DNA of 64,000 nt, taken from Umbilicaria muhlenbergii. Its lineage: Eukaryota; Ascomycota; Lecanoromycetes; Umbilicariales; Umbilicariaceae. This document shows positions 20,767 to 32,431 of this stretch, one piece after another. Positions within the stretch are counted from its first letter, which is position 1, and each line of letters opens with the position of its first letter. The notes beneath the pieces are model-generated. The model searched no databases and had not been told where the DNA came from. It saw only the letters and a list, made by a program, of their open reading frames with translations. Made by a program: the position numbers and the translations under genes. The stretch is from the NCBI GenBank assembly GCA_000611775.1, contig KK106982.1, forward strand, positions 2,405,343 to 2,469,342. Reading direction: 5' to 3'.

Positions 20767-22908
20767 CTACTTGACGTCCAAAATCGTCTTCTCAATCCCC
20801 TTGACGCCTTCCCTTACCCCAGGACAGTAGTGTAGCCGGAGCAGCTCGCCCTCCCATATCGTACTCGCATACGGATTGCTTCCCTCCAGATCACTCCTGA
20901 GCGGGTCGAACACTCCATCGCCTTTCCGTTCCTCCGTATTCCACATCCCCGAGATCTTCCGCCCATGGGTCTTAGTGACTTTCGTCATCAGCCCTAACAT
21001 AGCCAAAGCAGACTTTTCAGGAAGCTGCAGCGATGACGTTAGCAGTTGCTTTGTAAAAGCGGCTACTCGTACAGGCGGGACTGAGCGTATAGATGCTGGT
21101 GGAAGGAGGATTGAAGAGAGTGAGCGTAGGAGAAGTACTGTTGTTGTCTGGATGTTGACCTTGTTATTGGTAGTTGACGGCATATGACTCGGTCCATGCG
21201 GATTTGGAAGATGCATCGACTTGGCACTCAGTTCGATGTCGGGATTGAGTGCAAGGGAGTAAAGCGTCTTGTAGAGGCGTGCGATGAAGAAGCTCAAGTC
21301 CAAGCTTAGGGTTGCGGCTGCCTTGCTTGCATCTTGGCCTTCCAACAACGCAAAGGCGGTGATGATACAGAGCAGAGATTCCCGTGTGGCGTCCCGTTTA
21401 GCCGCCTCATCATCGTCGTCATCATCCGCATCCGCACCCGCTTCCTTGTCTTCATCGTCATTCTCGTTCAGTAACGCATCTGCCTGCGCGGTAAGACCCT
21501 TTAGCGCTTCAAGTAAATCGCCGAAGAAGTCCTGGTTGATGAGATGCGCATATTTCGCCAGGCCTTCGAGCACAGCACCCATCAGGTTTGACACACGAGC
21601 CTTGAGTATTCGAAAGTAGGTGACGAAGACAAGTTTCAGTGTCTCGGCCTGCATTCTATCTCGCTCTTCGTGGCTGACCGTAGCATCTGCCTCCCTAAAC
21701 TCTTTCTCCACCGCTTTGCGCTCTTTCATCAATTTACGCTGCTTCTTGGTCCGGAATTCCTTCTTGAATTTAGCCTTCTTCCCATTGACCCCGTCTTGGT
21801 CAGTCGGCTTATCTATATGATTTTGTGAACCTTTCGAGGAGAACTCCGAGAGAAGACGCAAGTGCAGGAACGTGTTCAATACGCTTTCATCGACCCGCCA
21901 GCCTCGCGCCTTCATCATCCTCGTCAGTAGGGTAACGGCATCGAGCGACGGCGTGCCATCCTCATCATCACGAAACAGAGTCTCCAACGTTTCACGGCAC
22001 CTGATAAAATCCTCATCCGTTCTCTTGCCACTTAGCTTTTGCACGAGTATCTTCAGAAGATCTCCTCTGAAATTAAAATGCGGCACTGCGAGAAGCAAGG
22101 TACAAGCACAGGATATTGCCACTGTAGCTAGAGTTGCCTGCGCTTCTGCAACGTCTCCTCTGCTAGACTTTGCATACCTTGCAAGCTCCTTCACATACGA
22201 CTGGTAAGAGCCAACCAAAGCCTGTTCAAACGCCCGCAACCGCCGCACTTCCTTAGAGACTTTCTCGGTCATATCTGCCTCGGCCAAAGGTCGTATTCGG
22301 TAACCTGGAATAATATCCTTGTAAACTGCAAGCTGTGTTGCTAGAGCGAGTTTCTTGATGGTGATGTTCTTAGATGATGAGATCTGTGCTAGTGTACGAA
22401 ACGCTCCTGCGTGCTCTTCCGGGTCTTCATTGATCAAGCTCGCAATTCTAGCCATTTCCTCCTTCGCCTCCAGGATCTGTTGCCGTACAGGAATCTTGGG
22501 CTTCTCTTCAGCGACCTCGGCGTCTAATCTCTGGACCTCTTCCTCATCATTATCCGACTCTAACCAGCTGTCGCCATCCTCTTCTTTGACCTCTGGTACC
22601 TGGAGCGGTTCCACTCTGCCCTCGGCAGTCTTTATGGGTAGCCTCGTATTCTCTTTGTCTTTCTTCTTCGATTTGCGTGGGCGCTGTTCGTAGTCCTGCT
22701 CCAGATTCCATCGTGCCGCGCTGCTGAAGAAGTCCTCCACACCAGGCGCATCTGACTCCGCAACAAGCGTCGATGGCGAGGTATCTTCGTCTGAAGAGTT
22801 GGGCGGCGTCACTCTTCTACGTTTGGTTGCCGGAACTGAGACCATTCTCGATTGGTATGATTGCTCGATTGAGGATTTCGTTGCACGCGTAGGATGAAAG
22901 TCGGCCAT
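20767..22908 (-). CDS. NOC3: Nucleolar complex-associated protein 3
   Basis: Nucleolar 60S ribosome-assembly factor that works with Noc2; in yeast also implicated in replication initiation. Single exon, 713 aa from the ATG at 22908. The N-terminus has a basic KRRRVTPPNSSDED patch and acidic tracts. The family core runs from VPVRQQILEAKEEMARIASL through EEHAGAFRTLAQISSSKNITIK (helical repeats), KVSKEVRRLRAFEQALVGSY, LLLAVPHFNFRGDLL and KKAKFKKEFRTKKQRKLMKE (basic, nucleolar-type). The C-terminal CBF/Noc domain (about residues 440-700) includes LKLVFVTYFRILKARVSNLM and NPYASTIWEGELLRLHYCPG. It is head-to-head with NIP7, another 60S biogenesis factor, with only 177 nt between the ATGs. Confidence 0.94.
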   Translation of the reverse strand: MADFHPTRATKSSIEQSYQSRMVSVPATKRRRVTPPNSSDEDTSPSTLVAESDAPGVEDFFSSAARWNLEQDYEQRPRKSKKKDKENTRLPIKTAEGRVEPLQVPEVKEEDGDSWLESDNDEEEVQRLDAEVAEEKPKIPVRQQILEAKEEMARIASLINEDPEEHAGAFRTLAQISSSKNITIKKLALATQLAVYKDIIPGYRIRPLAEADMTEKVSKEVRRLRAFEQALVGSYQSYVKELARYAKSSRGDVAEAQATLATVAISCACTLLLAVPHFNFRGDLLKILVQKLSGKRTDEDFIRCRETLETLFRDDEDGTPSLDAVTLLTRMMKARGWRVDESVLNTFLHLRLLSEFSSKGSQNHIDKPTDQDGVNGKKAKFKKEFRTKKQRKLMKERKAVEKEFREADATVSHEERDRMQAETLKLVFVTYFRILKARVSNLMGAVLEGLAKYAHLINQDFFGDLLEALKGLTAQADALLNENDDEDKEAGADADDDDDDEAAKRDATRESLLCIITAFALLEGQDASKAAATLSLDLSFFIARLYKTLYSLALNPDIELSAKSMHLPNPHGPSHMPSTTNNKVNIQTTTVLLLRSLSSILLPPASIRSVPPVRVAAFTKQLLTSSLQLPEKSALAMLGLMTKVTKTHGRKISGMWNTEERKGDGVFDPLRSDLEGSNPYASTIWEGELLRLHYCPGVREGVKGIEKTILDVK

Positions 22909-23085
22909 CTACAAATGTTGCGGAGGGGATCAACACCCAAAGACCCCCACGCCAAGATTTCGCGGTTGAAACTTTTCTGCAGGGATGCCTCAGACCGAGC
23001 CCTACGACGAAATAATCCGGCCGGACATCACCTCGACCTAAACATGCCTTGTCAATCGAACCTACCTTGATCAACTTTCTTCAAG
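22909..23085. promoter_or_regulatory. Short bidirectional promoter, NOC3 / NIP7
   Basis: 177 nt between divergent start codons of two 60S-assembly genes. Shared regulation is inferred from position and function. No specific factor site could be assigned. Confidence 0.65.
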
Positions 23086-23785
23086 ATGCGTCCCCTCACC
23101 GAAACCGAGACTCAGACTCTCTTCTCCAAACTAGCCAACTACACCGGCCGCTCCCTGACGCACCTGATCTCACCCCCCTCCACCTCCACCTCTACCTCCA
23201 CCCCCTCCGACCGCCATGTCTTCCGCCTGCACCTCTCCCGCGTCTACTACGTCCGCCTTTCCCTCGCGAACCTGGCGACCTCAATCGCGCGACCCAACCT
23301 CCTCTCCCTAGGCACGTGTTTGGGGAAATTCACAAAGACTGGGAAGTTCAGACTACACATCACGGCGCTGGATGTGATAGCGCCGCATGCGAGGTACAAG
23401 GTGTGGGTGAAGCCCAATGGGGAAATGCCGTTCTTGTACGGTGGGAATGTCGTGAAGGCGCATGTGGGAAGGTGGAGTGAGGACTGTCCGGAACACCAGG
23501 GGGTGGTGGTCTTGGGCATGGATGATACGCCACTGGTGGGTGACTTGGCGATCTTTGCTTCTAGGTGAAGCGAAACGATGGTAGAAAGGAAGCGCTGACA
23601 TTGTAAAGGGTTTTGGAGTCACGGCGAGGTCAACGGCTGAAGCGCGGAGGCTTGAACCGACGGGTATAACGACGTTTAGGCAAGCAGATATTGGCGAGTA
23701 TCTAAGAGAGGCATGTCGTGCGTTCTTTTCCTTGCTCGCCATGAGACTAACAGTGCTACAGGAGGATACGCTGTTTACCACATGA
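23086..23785 (+). CDS. NIP7: 60S ribosome biogenesis protein Nip7
   Basis: Pre-60S factor with a C-terminal PUA domain that binds pre-rRNA and partners with Nop8 and Rrp43. Three exons (23086-23535, 23609-23710, 23762-23785) encode 191 aa. MRPLTETETQTLFSKLANYT is the family start. LGTCLGKFTKTGKFRLHITA, LDVIAPHARYKVWVKPNGEM and FLYGGNVVKAHVGRWSED are conserved blocks. MDDTPL joins GFGVTARSTAEARRLEPTGI across intron 1, then FRQADIGEYLRE joins EDTLFTT across intron 2. Intron 2 can keep frame only with a GC donor. The loop after STSTSTST (about residues 35-42) is a small serine/threonine insertion. Confidence 0.94.
23711..23761 (+). other. GC-AG intron in NIP7
   Basis: Exon 2 ends AGA GAG and the intron starts GCATGT; the next exon starts GAG GAT ACG, giving the conserved REEDTLF. 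The branch-like GACTAAC lies 12-18 nt before the acceptor CTACAG. The GT at the fifth intron base would shift the frame. Confidence 0.8.
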
Positions 23786-23951
23786 TACCACTAGCGATAC
23801 TCTTATTTGGCTTAACAGCGGGCGTTAGGGGCAAACCAACAGATAGTCATAGGGCGTGGCTTGATGGAAAAAAGCAGACTAGTGTCACTGAGGGGATCTT
23901 TGCCTCCCAAAGACGTCTACTGGACAAGATTTTTATTGACAGAAGTCTGCT

Positions 23952-26067
23952 CTACTTCTTGGCTTTCTTCTTGTTCTTGGTCTTCGAGGAGCTTACCACT
24001 CCTGAACTGGCTGGCTTGATCACACCGTCGCTGGCGGCCATATTGAGACTCTCGCTTCCCTTGTCGCTGACACCGCCCTGCGTCATCGCGGCCGCCTTCT
24101 GCCTGCCTTTCTTGCCCTTGGGCCGGTAAGACGACCGGTCCCTAAGGGGCAACCACCTTTCTGGGTCTGGGGGTTTGCTTGGATCCATGTCCTTTGGTAA
24201 TCTTGACTTCCGTACTCGCTTCTTTGCTGGCTTATCTTTACCATCCAATCCGCGCTTTCGAGATGCGGTAGCAGTTGCAGTTCTTATTGTTTGAGGTATG
24301 CCTGCCTCTTCTAGTGCAGCAACATCAATACCAGCCGTCAAGCGACTGACTGGAGTTAACTTCTCAATTTCTGATTCTACTTGGGAAGGAAAAATTGTTG
24401 CGTAGGATGCTACGTAGCCGGCTATAGCAAAGCGGTCGTTGGTGTCTTGCTTACGGAGCTCGTCGAATATTTCGGCCGCTGCCTTCAGATTTTCTTCATT
24501 TGGTGATTCCAGGAGTGCTGAACCTGCAGCTCGCATGAGTCTAGTCTGTGATTTTGATTTTCGTCTCCAATACGAGGCTGCTCTTGCTAGCTCTGTCTTG
24601 ATATGTGTCTTCCGTCCCTGCACAGTGTATAATGAAACAACGACCGCCACAAGTCCTGGCGCAAAACGAACATCTTGATCAGTCGGCTCACTGGACTCTT
24701 CGAGGCGTTTCAACAACGATTCGATCACCGTGATCGCGGAGCCGTGGTTGTTGGTCAAGATATAAAGCTGTACAATGGTCATGATCAAACCAAGGTCGGT
24801 CGGTCTTTTCTCCAATAACGGCAAGATCTCTTTCAAGCCAAGCTTTCCCAGTTGACACTGGGCATGGGCTGCGGCATTGAGCACGGAAAGGCCATTTGTA
24901 CGAGCTGTGGTAGTAGGCATTTGCTCATCAGAGAGTGCTTTCGATGTTGAGTTTGCCACGCCAGTATATTTTGATGCAAGAAGGTCAAGGGTTAGGCTGT
25001 TCCTGCGCATTGTATCTGTCTGGAAATCGAAGAGTCTATCTGACTTCAGCAAAGCCGGAGTTGAGTGAAAGACCCGGTGGGAAAGATATGGATTTGATGA
25101 TTGGGTTGATGATGTTAGCCTGTTATTTTGGGCAATCTGCTGCGTCGATAAGTCTGGGATACTGCAGTGATGTCAGCAGCTACAGAATGAAAGAAACACA
25201 TGTACACACTCTTGGATGGCGATTTCAGAAGCTAATTTCTCAGCCTCGTCGACCTTTCCTAGCCTGCATAGCACGTAAAGCTGTTGAGCTCCGATGGGTA
25301 AAAGCTCCGCGTTCTTCTCTTGCTCAGACAGCTCTTCTAGTGAGCTGCAAAGATCTGGTCGCATACCGTCAGCTGAAAGAAGATACCTGGAATAATTACT
25401 TACCTTTCGCTCTTTTTAGTAGTACCTCCCCCTGCCCAAGCTCTCCTCGTGCAATTGACCCACACGCAGCGTTGTAAGCTGTTTCAAAGGCCTCCAGATC
25501 TTCTCTCCCTGGTTTCTTCTTGCGCACGAGGTGTCCCTGCTTCTTCCATTCGAGCTGCGCGTCCGTAGCACCGCTATTGATACGTAGGTCGTTCTCTTCA
25601 TTTTCAAAGGCTGCTTGGCTAGTCGAGAGTTCTTGGTAAAGCTCTGCAGTTTGTGCAAACTCCTCAAGTCGATATGACTGCGACATGCGAATCAGTCTTC
25701 GAGGTCTACAACGCAGCTAGGGCGGAAAAGTACGAACAGCTTGTGCCTCCACATGCCTGGCTCCCCTGCTGCCGCTCACGCTCTTTGCAAACCTCTTCGC
25801 CGCTTCAAGATCTCCAACTTTGTACAGCGCGTATGCTCGCTCCAGCAGGCCCCTCTCCTTTAACTTGTCCCCGCCCTCTTCCAGAACTCGTAACGCATCC
25901 TCGTAGCGGTCCAGTTTCAACAATGCAACCGCCTTGACGTGCAAAGCCTCCAGGTCACCTTTTGACTGCTTGAGTGAAGCATTGCATGCTTTGAGGACTT
26001 CCTCATGGTCGTCAAGCGTCGTCCGTTTCAGTAGGGTACTGAGGGATGGGATCCCTGTCGCGGCCAT
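23952..26067 (-). CDS. SRP72: Signal recognition particle subunit SRP72
   Basis: Core SRP protein pairing with SRP68 and binding SRP RNA; needed for co-translational targeting to the ER. Four exons (26067-25738, 25677-25404, 25354-25210, 25161-23952) encode 652 aa. The TPR region occupies about residues 1-420, with SLSTLLKRTTLDDHEEVLKA, GDLEALHVKAVALLKLDRYE, YRLEEFAQTAELYQEL, AELLPIGAQQLYVLCRLGKV and later TPR-like helices. The C-terminal RNA-binding segment has KKRVRKSRLPKDMDPSKPPD and PERWLPLRDRSSYRPKGKKG, the SRP72 signature. The start is the ATG at 26067 (MAATGIPSLST). Intron 2 has two possible AG acceptors; the one giving AKDLCSSLEEL fits the family better. Confidence 0.93.
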
Positions 26068-26907
26068 GGCTGGATTTTTGGCCAGCAACAAGCTTGGGCT
26101 ACCGTCTTGGAACAAAATCTGACATGTCCTGCAAAGTGCGAGAATCGTTCAAACGGTGCACGGTCCCGATGTTGTGGATAGCAGTCACTGCAAGATACGT
26201 TGGGTTGTATTTCATGCCACACTCGGCTTCAAATGTTGCGGTTTTCATCCAGCCTTAAAGGGCGCACCGCCTGAGCTTTGGAGCGAGCTGCAGCAAGTAG
26301 GGTAGATACTATAATATAAGAACAGCAATCAGTCTACACTTTTGCAAAACTCTACATTGACCCCTTGAGTCCGCCGTGCATGTAAATCAGTTCTACTGTG
26401 GGACGTCAAACCCTTGATCAAATTGAAAGACGTCAAAGTACCTAGTTGGCTCAATTCCGACTCCAGCCCTTACATCCTCATCAGTCTTGTGGTATATGCC
26501 ATGCGGTAAATCTCAGCCTTCAGGCGCTGAATACTCCACCTCCGAGAACAACGCCTGCAGGAGGGACCATTTTAGAAGTAAATATTTGTAAAAGAAGCTA
26601 ATTTACAGAACCCCACTACCAATGCCAGATGCCATTATTGTAGCTCAACGACCACGCCTCCTGCTTTGTACATTAGAAAGAGACAACCACTACAAAGTCG
26701 ACGCCGATCATCCTTTTTGCGCCAAAGCCAGCAGCGACTAGATATCTGCGCCTTCGAAACCTGTAAACAATAGCACAGATCAAGGCTCAGGGTGCAAGGT
26801 CCATATCGTATATGAAATCATGGCTGCAGACCCATCCCATTACCTGGTCCAGCAACGGCGACGCCATGCAGTTGCTGAAGACGTAGACAGAGGATGTTTA
26901 CCTTTAC
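26068..26907. other. Intergenic, no gene supported
   Basis: 0.84 kb upstream of SRP72 and downstream of BUD4. Moderately AT-rich at 26290-26620. No RNA gene or repeat was recognised. Confidence 0.5.
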
Positions 26908-29900
26908 CTAGAAGATCATCGAACGTGTCTGATGGTGATTCGCCCGCCCACTGTGGGGGTGTCTCGGACTCTTCTCAGGCGGCGCAGGATTCGCTTGTTG
27001 CTGCTGCTGGAGGCTCTTCCTACCGGGCGTTGGTGGCGCCGATCTCATCGGTGGTGCTTTCATCTGCCCCTGCTCCGTCTTCGAAGACTTAGCAGAAGCC
27101 GCTCGCTGCCTGGCAAGCACAAGATCGGTCCAGGCCTTGGCTTTGCCCATGGCCAAGTCCTTGCCAACGACATCTGCGAGCACTTTCATCCATCCATCTT
27201 TCTCAGCGGCACTGTCGGCGTAGAAGTCGATGGTCTCGCCATTGGCGAAGCGGACGCGGAAACCTTCTTCGACGAACATGTAGCCTTCTTCCTCCTCTGC
27301 GAAGGCGGATTTTCTCCGAGAGCGACCCTTTGATGTAGTCTCTGCTTGCATCAACGACGTTTTGTCGTCGATCAACTTGCTGGCTTTCCCTAGGTTGATG
27401 GTTGCTCGTGGTTGGCGAGTTGACTCGTGAAATGCCATCAACTTCGATCCTTCTAGTTTGAAGAAACGACGACGCCAATACTAATTCAGAATGAGCGGAC
27501 GTCAAAAGTTCGAGAACGGTAGTTACTTACTGGACAATCACCACCCTGCTGACTCAGGTGGCCCTCCCATGTCTTCGTAGAGGCGACTTTAGCTTCCTCA
27601 AGCTCGCGAGTGCACGCGTTCATGCTCTTGGGCATGTCCTCGTCCTTTGCACCCTTAGGCTTTGGAACAAACAATAACTGCAATTCGAGTTTCCCGATCC
27701 GGTAAGGTGCCTTCCGTTGAACATTACTACCAACTGTGTCTCTCTTGCTTTTCACGCTGCTGACCGTCTGTACAGTCTCAGTGGCCCATTCGTTGAAACA
27801 TGGAACATCGACCGTATATGGTCTTCCGTATGCGCTATTTTCATGGTCTTTGAGACACACATAAGACCGAGCAAAACTGCCGTCTTTGGCAACGAGTCCA
27901 TTCAAGAGGTCCCAGGCTGTAGGCTGTGCAGCACGTCTACTGGCTTGAGCCTCCTGTTGTTTTTGACGAGCCACCCGCTGGGCTTCCTCTTGTTGTTTCA
28001 ATTCGAGCTCCTTGCGCTTCTTCGGAGAAGCAAATACACGACTGAAGGTCGAGGGTTTGGATGTCTTGACGCTCTTTGTGGGTGATTCGGGAAAAACTGG
28101 AGGCTGCTGTTTGGGTTCCTCCAACTTGGTCTGCAATGTCAATTGGAACTCTAGGTCGTTAAGCACGACTAGCTCGAACTCTTGTCCGATTGGAGCATTC
28201 TTGCCCAGCTCAAGCCATGCAGTGGTTACACAATGGAGGCCGTTGTCAAGTGTCAGCGCAAAATATGATCTCTCTCCTGTGCCTAATGTTAATTTTAATC
28301 ATTCAAGTCATGTAGATCGAACTTTACCTCTTGGTAGCGGCAAATCGAGATCTTTGACACCAACAACTTTCACAAATAATCTTCCTCTCTCGCCCCCGTC
28401 CTCTATTTCGTCGAAGCCAGGCATGACCTCATCTTCATTTACACTGCCGAGGTCGCTGGTAACGTTGCTATGCTGCCCAGGAAGAGGGGGGGCTGCGCCA
28501 ATGGGCGCTCTCTTTTGGGGACTTCCTCCGGATTGCCGTATGCTCTTCCGTCTCATTTTGCCGTTCCAAGGCTCAGTCGTCCACGTCTGTACCTGGCTTG
28601 CCTTCCTTGGCGAATTGCCGGCAGATCTTGTGCCTCGAGCGCGAGGCCCATGGCTATCGACGACATCGGAAGCGGACTCATCGGAGGCGCTGCGCGCTAC
28701 GACAACTTTGGTGTTCTGCCTCATGAGGTAACCTTTCTGCGAGCGGATAGGTCTGTTAGCAATGTATTCTGACATGGGCCTAAAACCTTGTCCAGCAATA
28801 TATTCCGCGCAGCCTGGGCTTTTGGGAAAATAGTCCACGTCTTCGGGAGGGAGGGCAAGAACAACCTTTTGGGCTTCCATGACCCGATCGAATTCTTTGT
28901 CCAGGCCCATGATAAGGCCGTCATCAAGTCCACCGACAGGGATGTCGAGTTGGATCAAGCTACTCCTACGGTTCAACTGCTTCGATGGGTCACCATTTCC
29001 AACATCTCCTTCCGGATTATTACTGCTCAGCGAGCTCTCTTCAGACTGTCCCGCATCGAAACAAACAGACGGACGATCATTATGCCGTTCTGGTACGTGT
29101 GGTACCGCCTGACCACTGACTTGTCGCCTCGACTCAGCCATTGCGTGAATGTCCGCTGGGGTTACGGAAGGCCGTGTCTTGAGTCTGCCGCCGGGAGCCT
29201 TGATGGTTGCAATTGGCTCTGGGATGCCAGGAGATTCAGGCAACGGAGACTCCGCTAAGGAATGACGGATGACGGACTCCGGTGTCTTGGGCTCATCTTC
29301 GGAGTCATTGCCATAGCCGGGGAAACGCGGTGGCAAAAGCTGCTCTTCTGGCGTCATTGGTCGATAAGGAGCCTGTTGCATCTGGGGAACCTCTTGCATC
29401 TGGGGAATCTCTTGCATCTGGGGAGCCTCTTGCATCCGAGGTGCCTCGAGCTGTGTATTAGTCTTGACTGGTTCTTGTGTCGATGGAGGAGACGGCGTCA
29501 TGAAGTGCTCCAGGCCAAGCCCAAAATCATCCTCCCCTAGCATAGATGCAAATTGAGGAAGAGACATCCGGTGAGCGACTTTTGTTGCAAGCTCTGCCTG
29601 ATCCATGCTCTTTGGACTTGGAGCTCTCGGGGTCAGAGGGCCTTCATCTTCTGTAGCACTGTGAGATTGAGGCTCTTGGTACTCATCGGCTTTTAGGTCA
29701 GTAGAATAGTGGCTTTCATCATCATCATCGTCTTGCCCATTTGCGACTCTAGTGCCCTCAGTACCCAATGCCTGCTGCACTTCGTTGGCGATCAAATGAG
29801 ATTCGCATTGCATGTGTTGGCTGTAGAGGTCCGGGATTGAATATATATCGACATCACTCTCACTGGCATCCTCTTCTTGCTTGATGACAACACCCGCCTC

Positions 29901-31812
29901 CGTATCTTCCAGACTCAGCTGATCTAATCGGCCTTCCAGTGAAGGGATGGGAACATCAGGATCAAGATCGCTCAGCTGGTTCCTGTCCGGGCTAGAACTT
30001 GGAGCTGGCGATGAATAATCAAAATCTGCAAACCCTCCTTCCGAAAGTTGGCCCTTCACTTTGCGCAGGATTGACTCTCTTGAAATTCGTGGAGGCAGCT
30101 GATATTCCCCAAGCTCACCAACGACGTCTTCCTCAACATCATCCTCGTGAATCTTAATGGCACAGCCATCATCGTTCTTCCGGGCGTCGGACTCGACGCT
30201 CTTGTTTTCAGATCCAGCAGCCCTGAGTCGCTCCTCACGCTGCTCTTCTGATGCTGTCTTGGAAGTATCGTCGTCTTGGATCATCATCAAGCGTAAGCGC
30301 TCTTCGAGGGACATCGAACAACCTCCCATACCCTGAATTTCAGACTTGGAAATCGATGCAGGGCGCGGGGGGAGATGATACGAGCGATGAGCACTACTGA
30401 TACGTTCGGCTGTAGCAGAGAGGCTGGTATTCGAATTTGACCGCGGTCGCGGGAGGTTGGCCACACCCAAAGCAGGAAGCGGTGGCAGAGGGCGACGTTC
30501 CCCATTAGAATTTGTGGAGTCCGTTCGTGTAGGGCTGGCACGTGCTGTCGTGGCAGTAGTTGGCATGGCCGTTGGTGCCGGGCTGCTTTCAGGTCCTTCA
30601 AACGGGTCCTCCACGCGCGCTGCAAGCTCGTCATTTGCTAGGCCTGGGCTCATAAAGCGCCAGTCCTCGGGCAGAACTACAGGCGTTTTGTCAGTGTCCT
30701 CCAGTGAATCATCAAAGCTATCGTCCGGTTCTATGGAAGACCCTCGATCGAAGCTCTCGTCCTCATCAGCGTTTGCGGAATCGTAGCTTCCATCACGCGA
30801 ACCAGAGGCAATTGAGGAAGGGACGGGAGTAGTCATCTCATATTCGTTGACCTGAGGAGGTGCAGCATCGAAGGTGACGCTCTTGGCGTGGTGGTGTAGC
30901 CCTTTACCAAGCGGCAGCCGACGGTCTGCAATCTCTTCTTCGTCTTCAGACCACACCCCATTTTCGGGATCAAATGCTTGTGCGTGAGCATACCGGCTTC
31001 GACTTGACAACGACGACTTGGTTGGCGAGACTCGACCTTTGCTTGGCGAGTTCTGAGGATCTGAAGTCATGTCGACCGTCGGGGGGGATTGTGCGGGACT
31101 ATAAACTGAAACCTGGCTGGCGGGCTGCTTATTCTCTTGGCGAAAGCCATTTACACCTCTTCCACCATAGGCATTCCCTTGGACTTGAACACTCAGAGGT
31201 CGGCCGTTAGCCAATGGTCGCTCAACGACCGGTGTAGAGGTAGGATCATATTCTTGCTTGTGCTCTCGTGCGAACATGTTACTGTTTTTGACACGGGACG
31301 CACGTTTGAGGTTCTCTATTGACGAACGTTTGGCAGGTGACGGCGAGCTGTCTCGCTGGTCCAGCGGATTCCTATTTTCCATGCTCAAGCGACTGGGAGA
31401 AGCAGGGTCACGGCTCTGCCAGTAGAGACGCGGTGAAGTGGAGGCAAAGGGGGATGAGTCGAACGGTGAAGAATCTCCGCTGTAATTTAACTGTCGAGTA
31501 CAGTTAGCCGGCGAGCCAAATTGCAAGGCACGATTGTCCTCAACCGGAGGCTTTCTGTTGTACTGACCTTGCCGCTCTGTACAAAGCTTGGCGAGTTGCG
31601 CCTCCGCTCCATTGGACTGAGCTCAGCGAGTGGTCGTTGAACAGGAGCACCATTGGCCTTGTTAGGAGATGTTGAAGGTGTGTGCTTTTGTATGCGAAGT
31701 GGTTGTATCTGTAGTGGCAGTCTCTTCGTTAGTATACAAAATCCGGAATCTGCACACGATTCCTCATGTTCTCAACAAGTGCTCGTCGATAACGTACAGC
31801 TTGAGAAGGCAT
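26908..31812 (-). CDS. BUD4: Bud4-type anillin-like septation protein
   Basis: Cortical scaffold that organises septins and the contractile ring at septation sites. Five exons (31812-31798, 31708-31568, 31490-28328, 28282-27531, 27480-26908) encode 1547 aa. It begins MPSQAIQPLRIQKHTPSTSP. The first about 1000 residues are disordered, Ser/Pro/acidic rich, with a short tandem repeat PQMQE near the middle. The conserved half starts at VKVVGVKDLDLPLPRGTGER and continues HCVTTAWLELGKNAPIGQEF ELVVLNDLEFQL (anillin/DHR1-like domain). The C-terminal PH domain includes WEGHLSQQGGDCPYWRRRFF, KLEGSKLMAFHESTRQPRAT and IDFYADSAAEKDGWMKVLAD. The last about 70 residues are basic and glutamine/proline rich. 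This is the largest exon set in the window. Confidence 0.9.
29365..29460 (-). repeat. 18-nt coding tandem repeat in BUD4
   Basis: Four to five imperfect units encode x-PQMQE (APQMQE, IPQMQE, VPQMQQ). Units differ mainly at one codon, indicating replication slippage inside the disordered region. Confidence 0.85.
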
Positions 31813-32431
31813 GACGAACGATCAAAAACGTCTTGCTGATTGCCTGTGCGCAGTCACGGGCTCTCTTCTAGACCATTGATTGCTTGCCGGCCAAGTATAG
31901 ATCGAGGAATGCTCAGTGGAATGCGCCAGCGGACCGAAAGGCCAGAGACTACTAGTTTTGAATTGGTAATAATCTCCACCCAAGTAGCACCTGATGAGGA
32001 GTATTCTTCTTCAGCCGCAGATAAAGAACGTGGAATGCGAGAAGTGTCGCGGTTTCAGCACCAGAAGAATTGACGCAATTGATGCAATTGATGCAATTGA
32101 AACGAGGGGAAGGGTATGTTTAGAAGTTGTTGTTATGTTTTTGCTGCCGAAGCTCGATTGTTTGGCGCTAGGAGTTGGCGCGGCAGAACACGCGCTACGG
32201 ATCGGATGAACGAAAATCCATCTCCCAAACCTGATTCGTTCGGCCTCCTCCGCCTCGCCCCTCACTCTCACCTGCGCCGAGCTCTGTTACATCCCAACAT
32301 GAGCACGTCAACCTGCTACAAAGAGTACCGCCGGCAAGGTCTCAACTAATGTCCTTACCGCTGAGCATCTGAAGTACATTTGCGATCTTCAAATACCATC
32401 ACTGTTGCCCCTTTGCTGCCATGGAATGTCG
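31813..32431. other. Intergenic upstream of BUD4
   Basis: 0.62 kb, no gene seen. It holds a 9-bp tandem repeat at 32070-32100 (TTGAYGCAA, three copies plus a partial). Confidence 0.5.
32070..32100. repeat. 9-bp tandem repeat (TTGATGCAA)
   Basis: Three consecutive copies, the first with C for T at the fifth base, then a partial copy. Confidence 0.85.

Noticed and set aside
28012-29258. Plus-strand frames antisense to BUD4
   Set aside because: They overlap a conserved BUD4 exon and show no domain; shadows.
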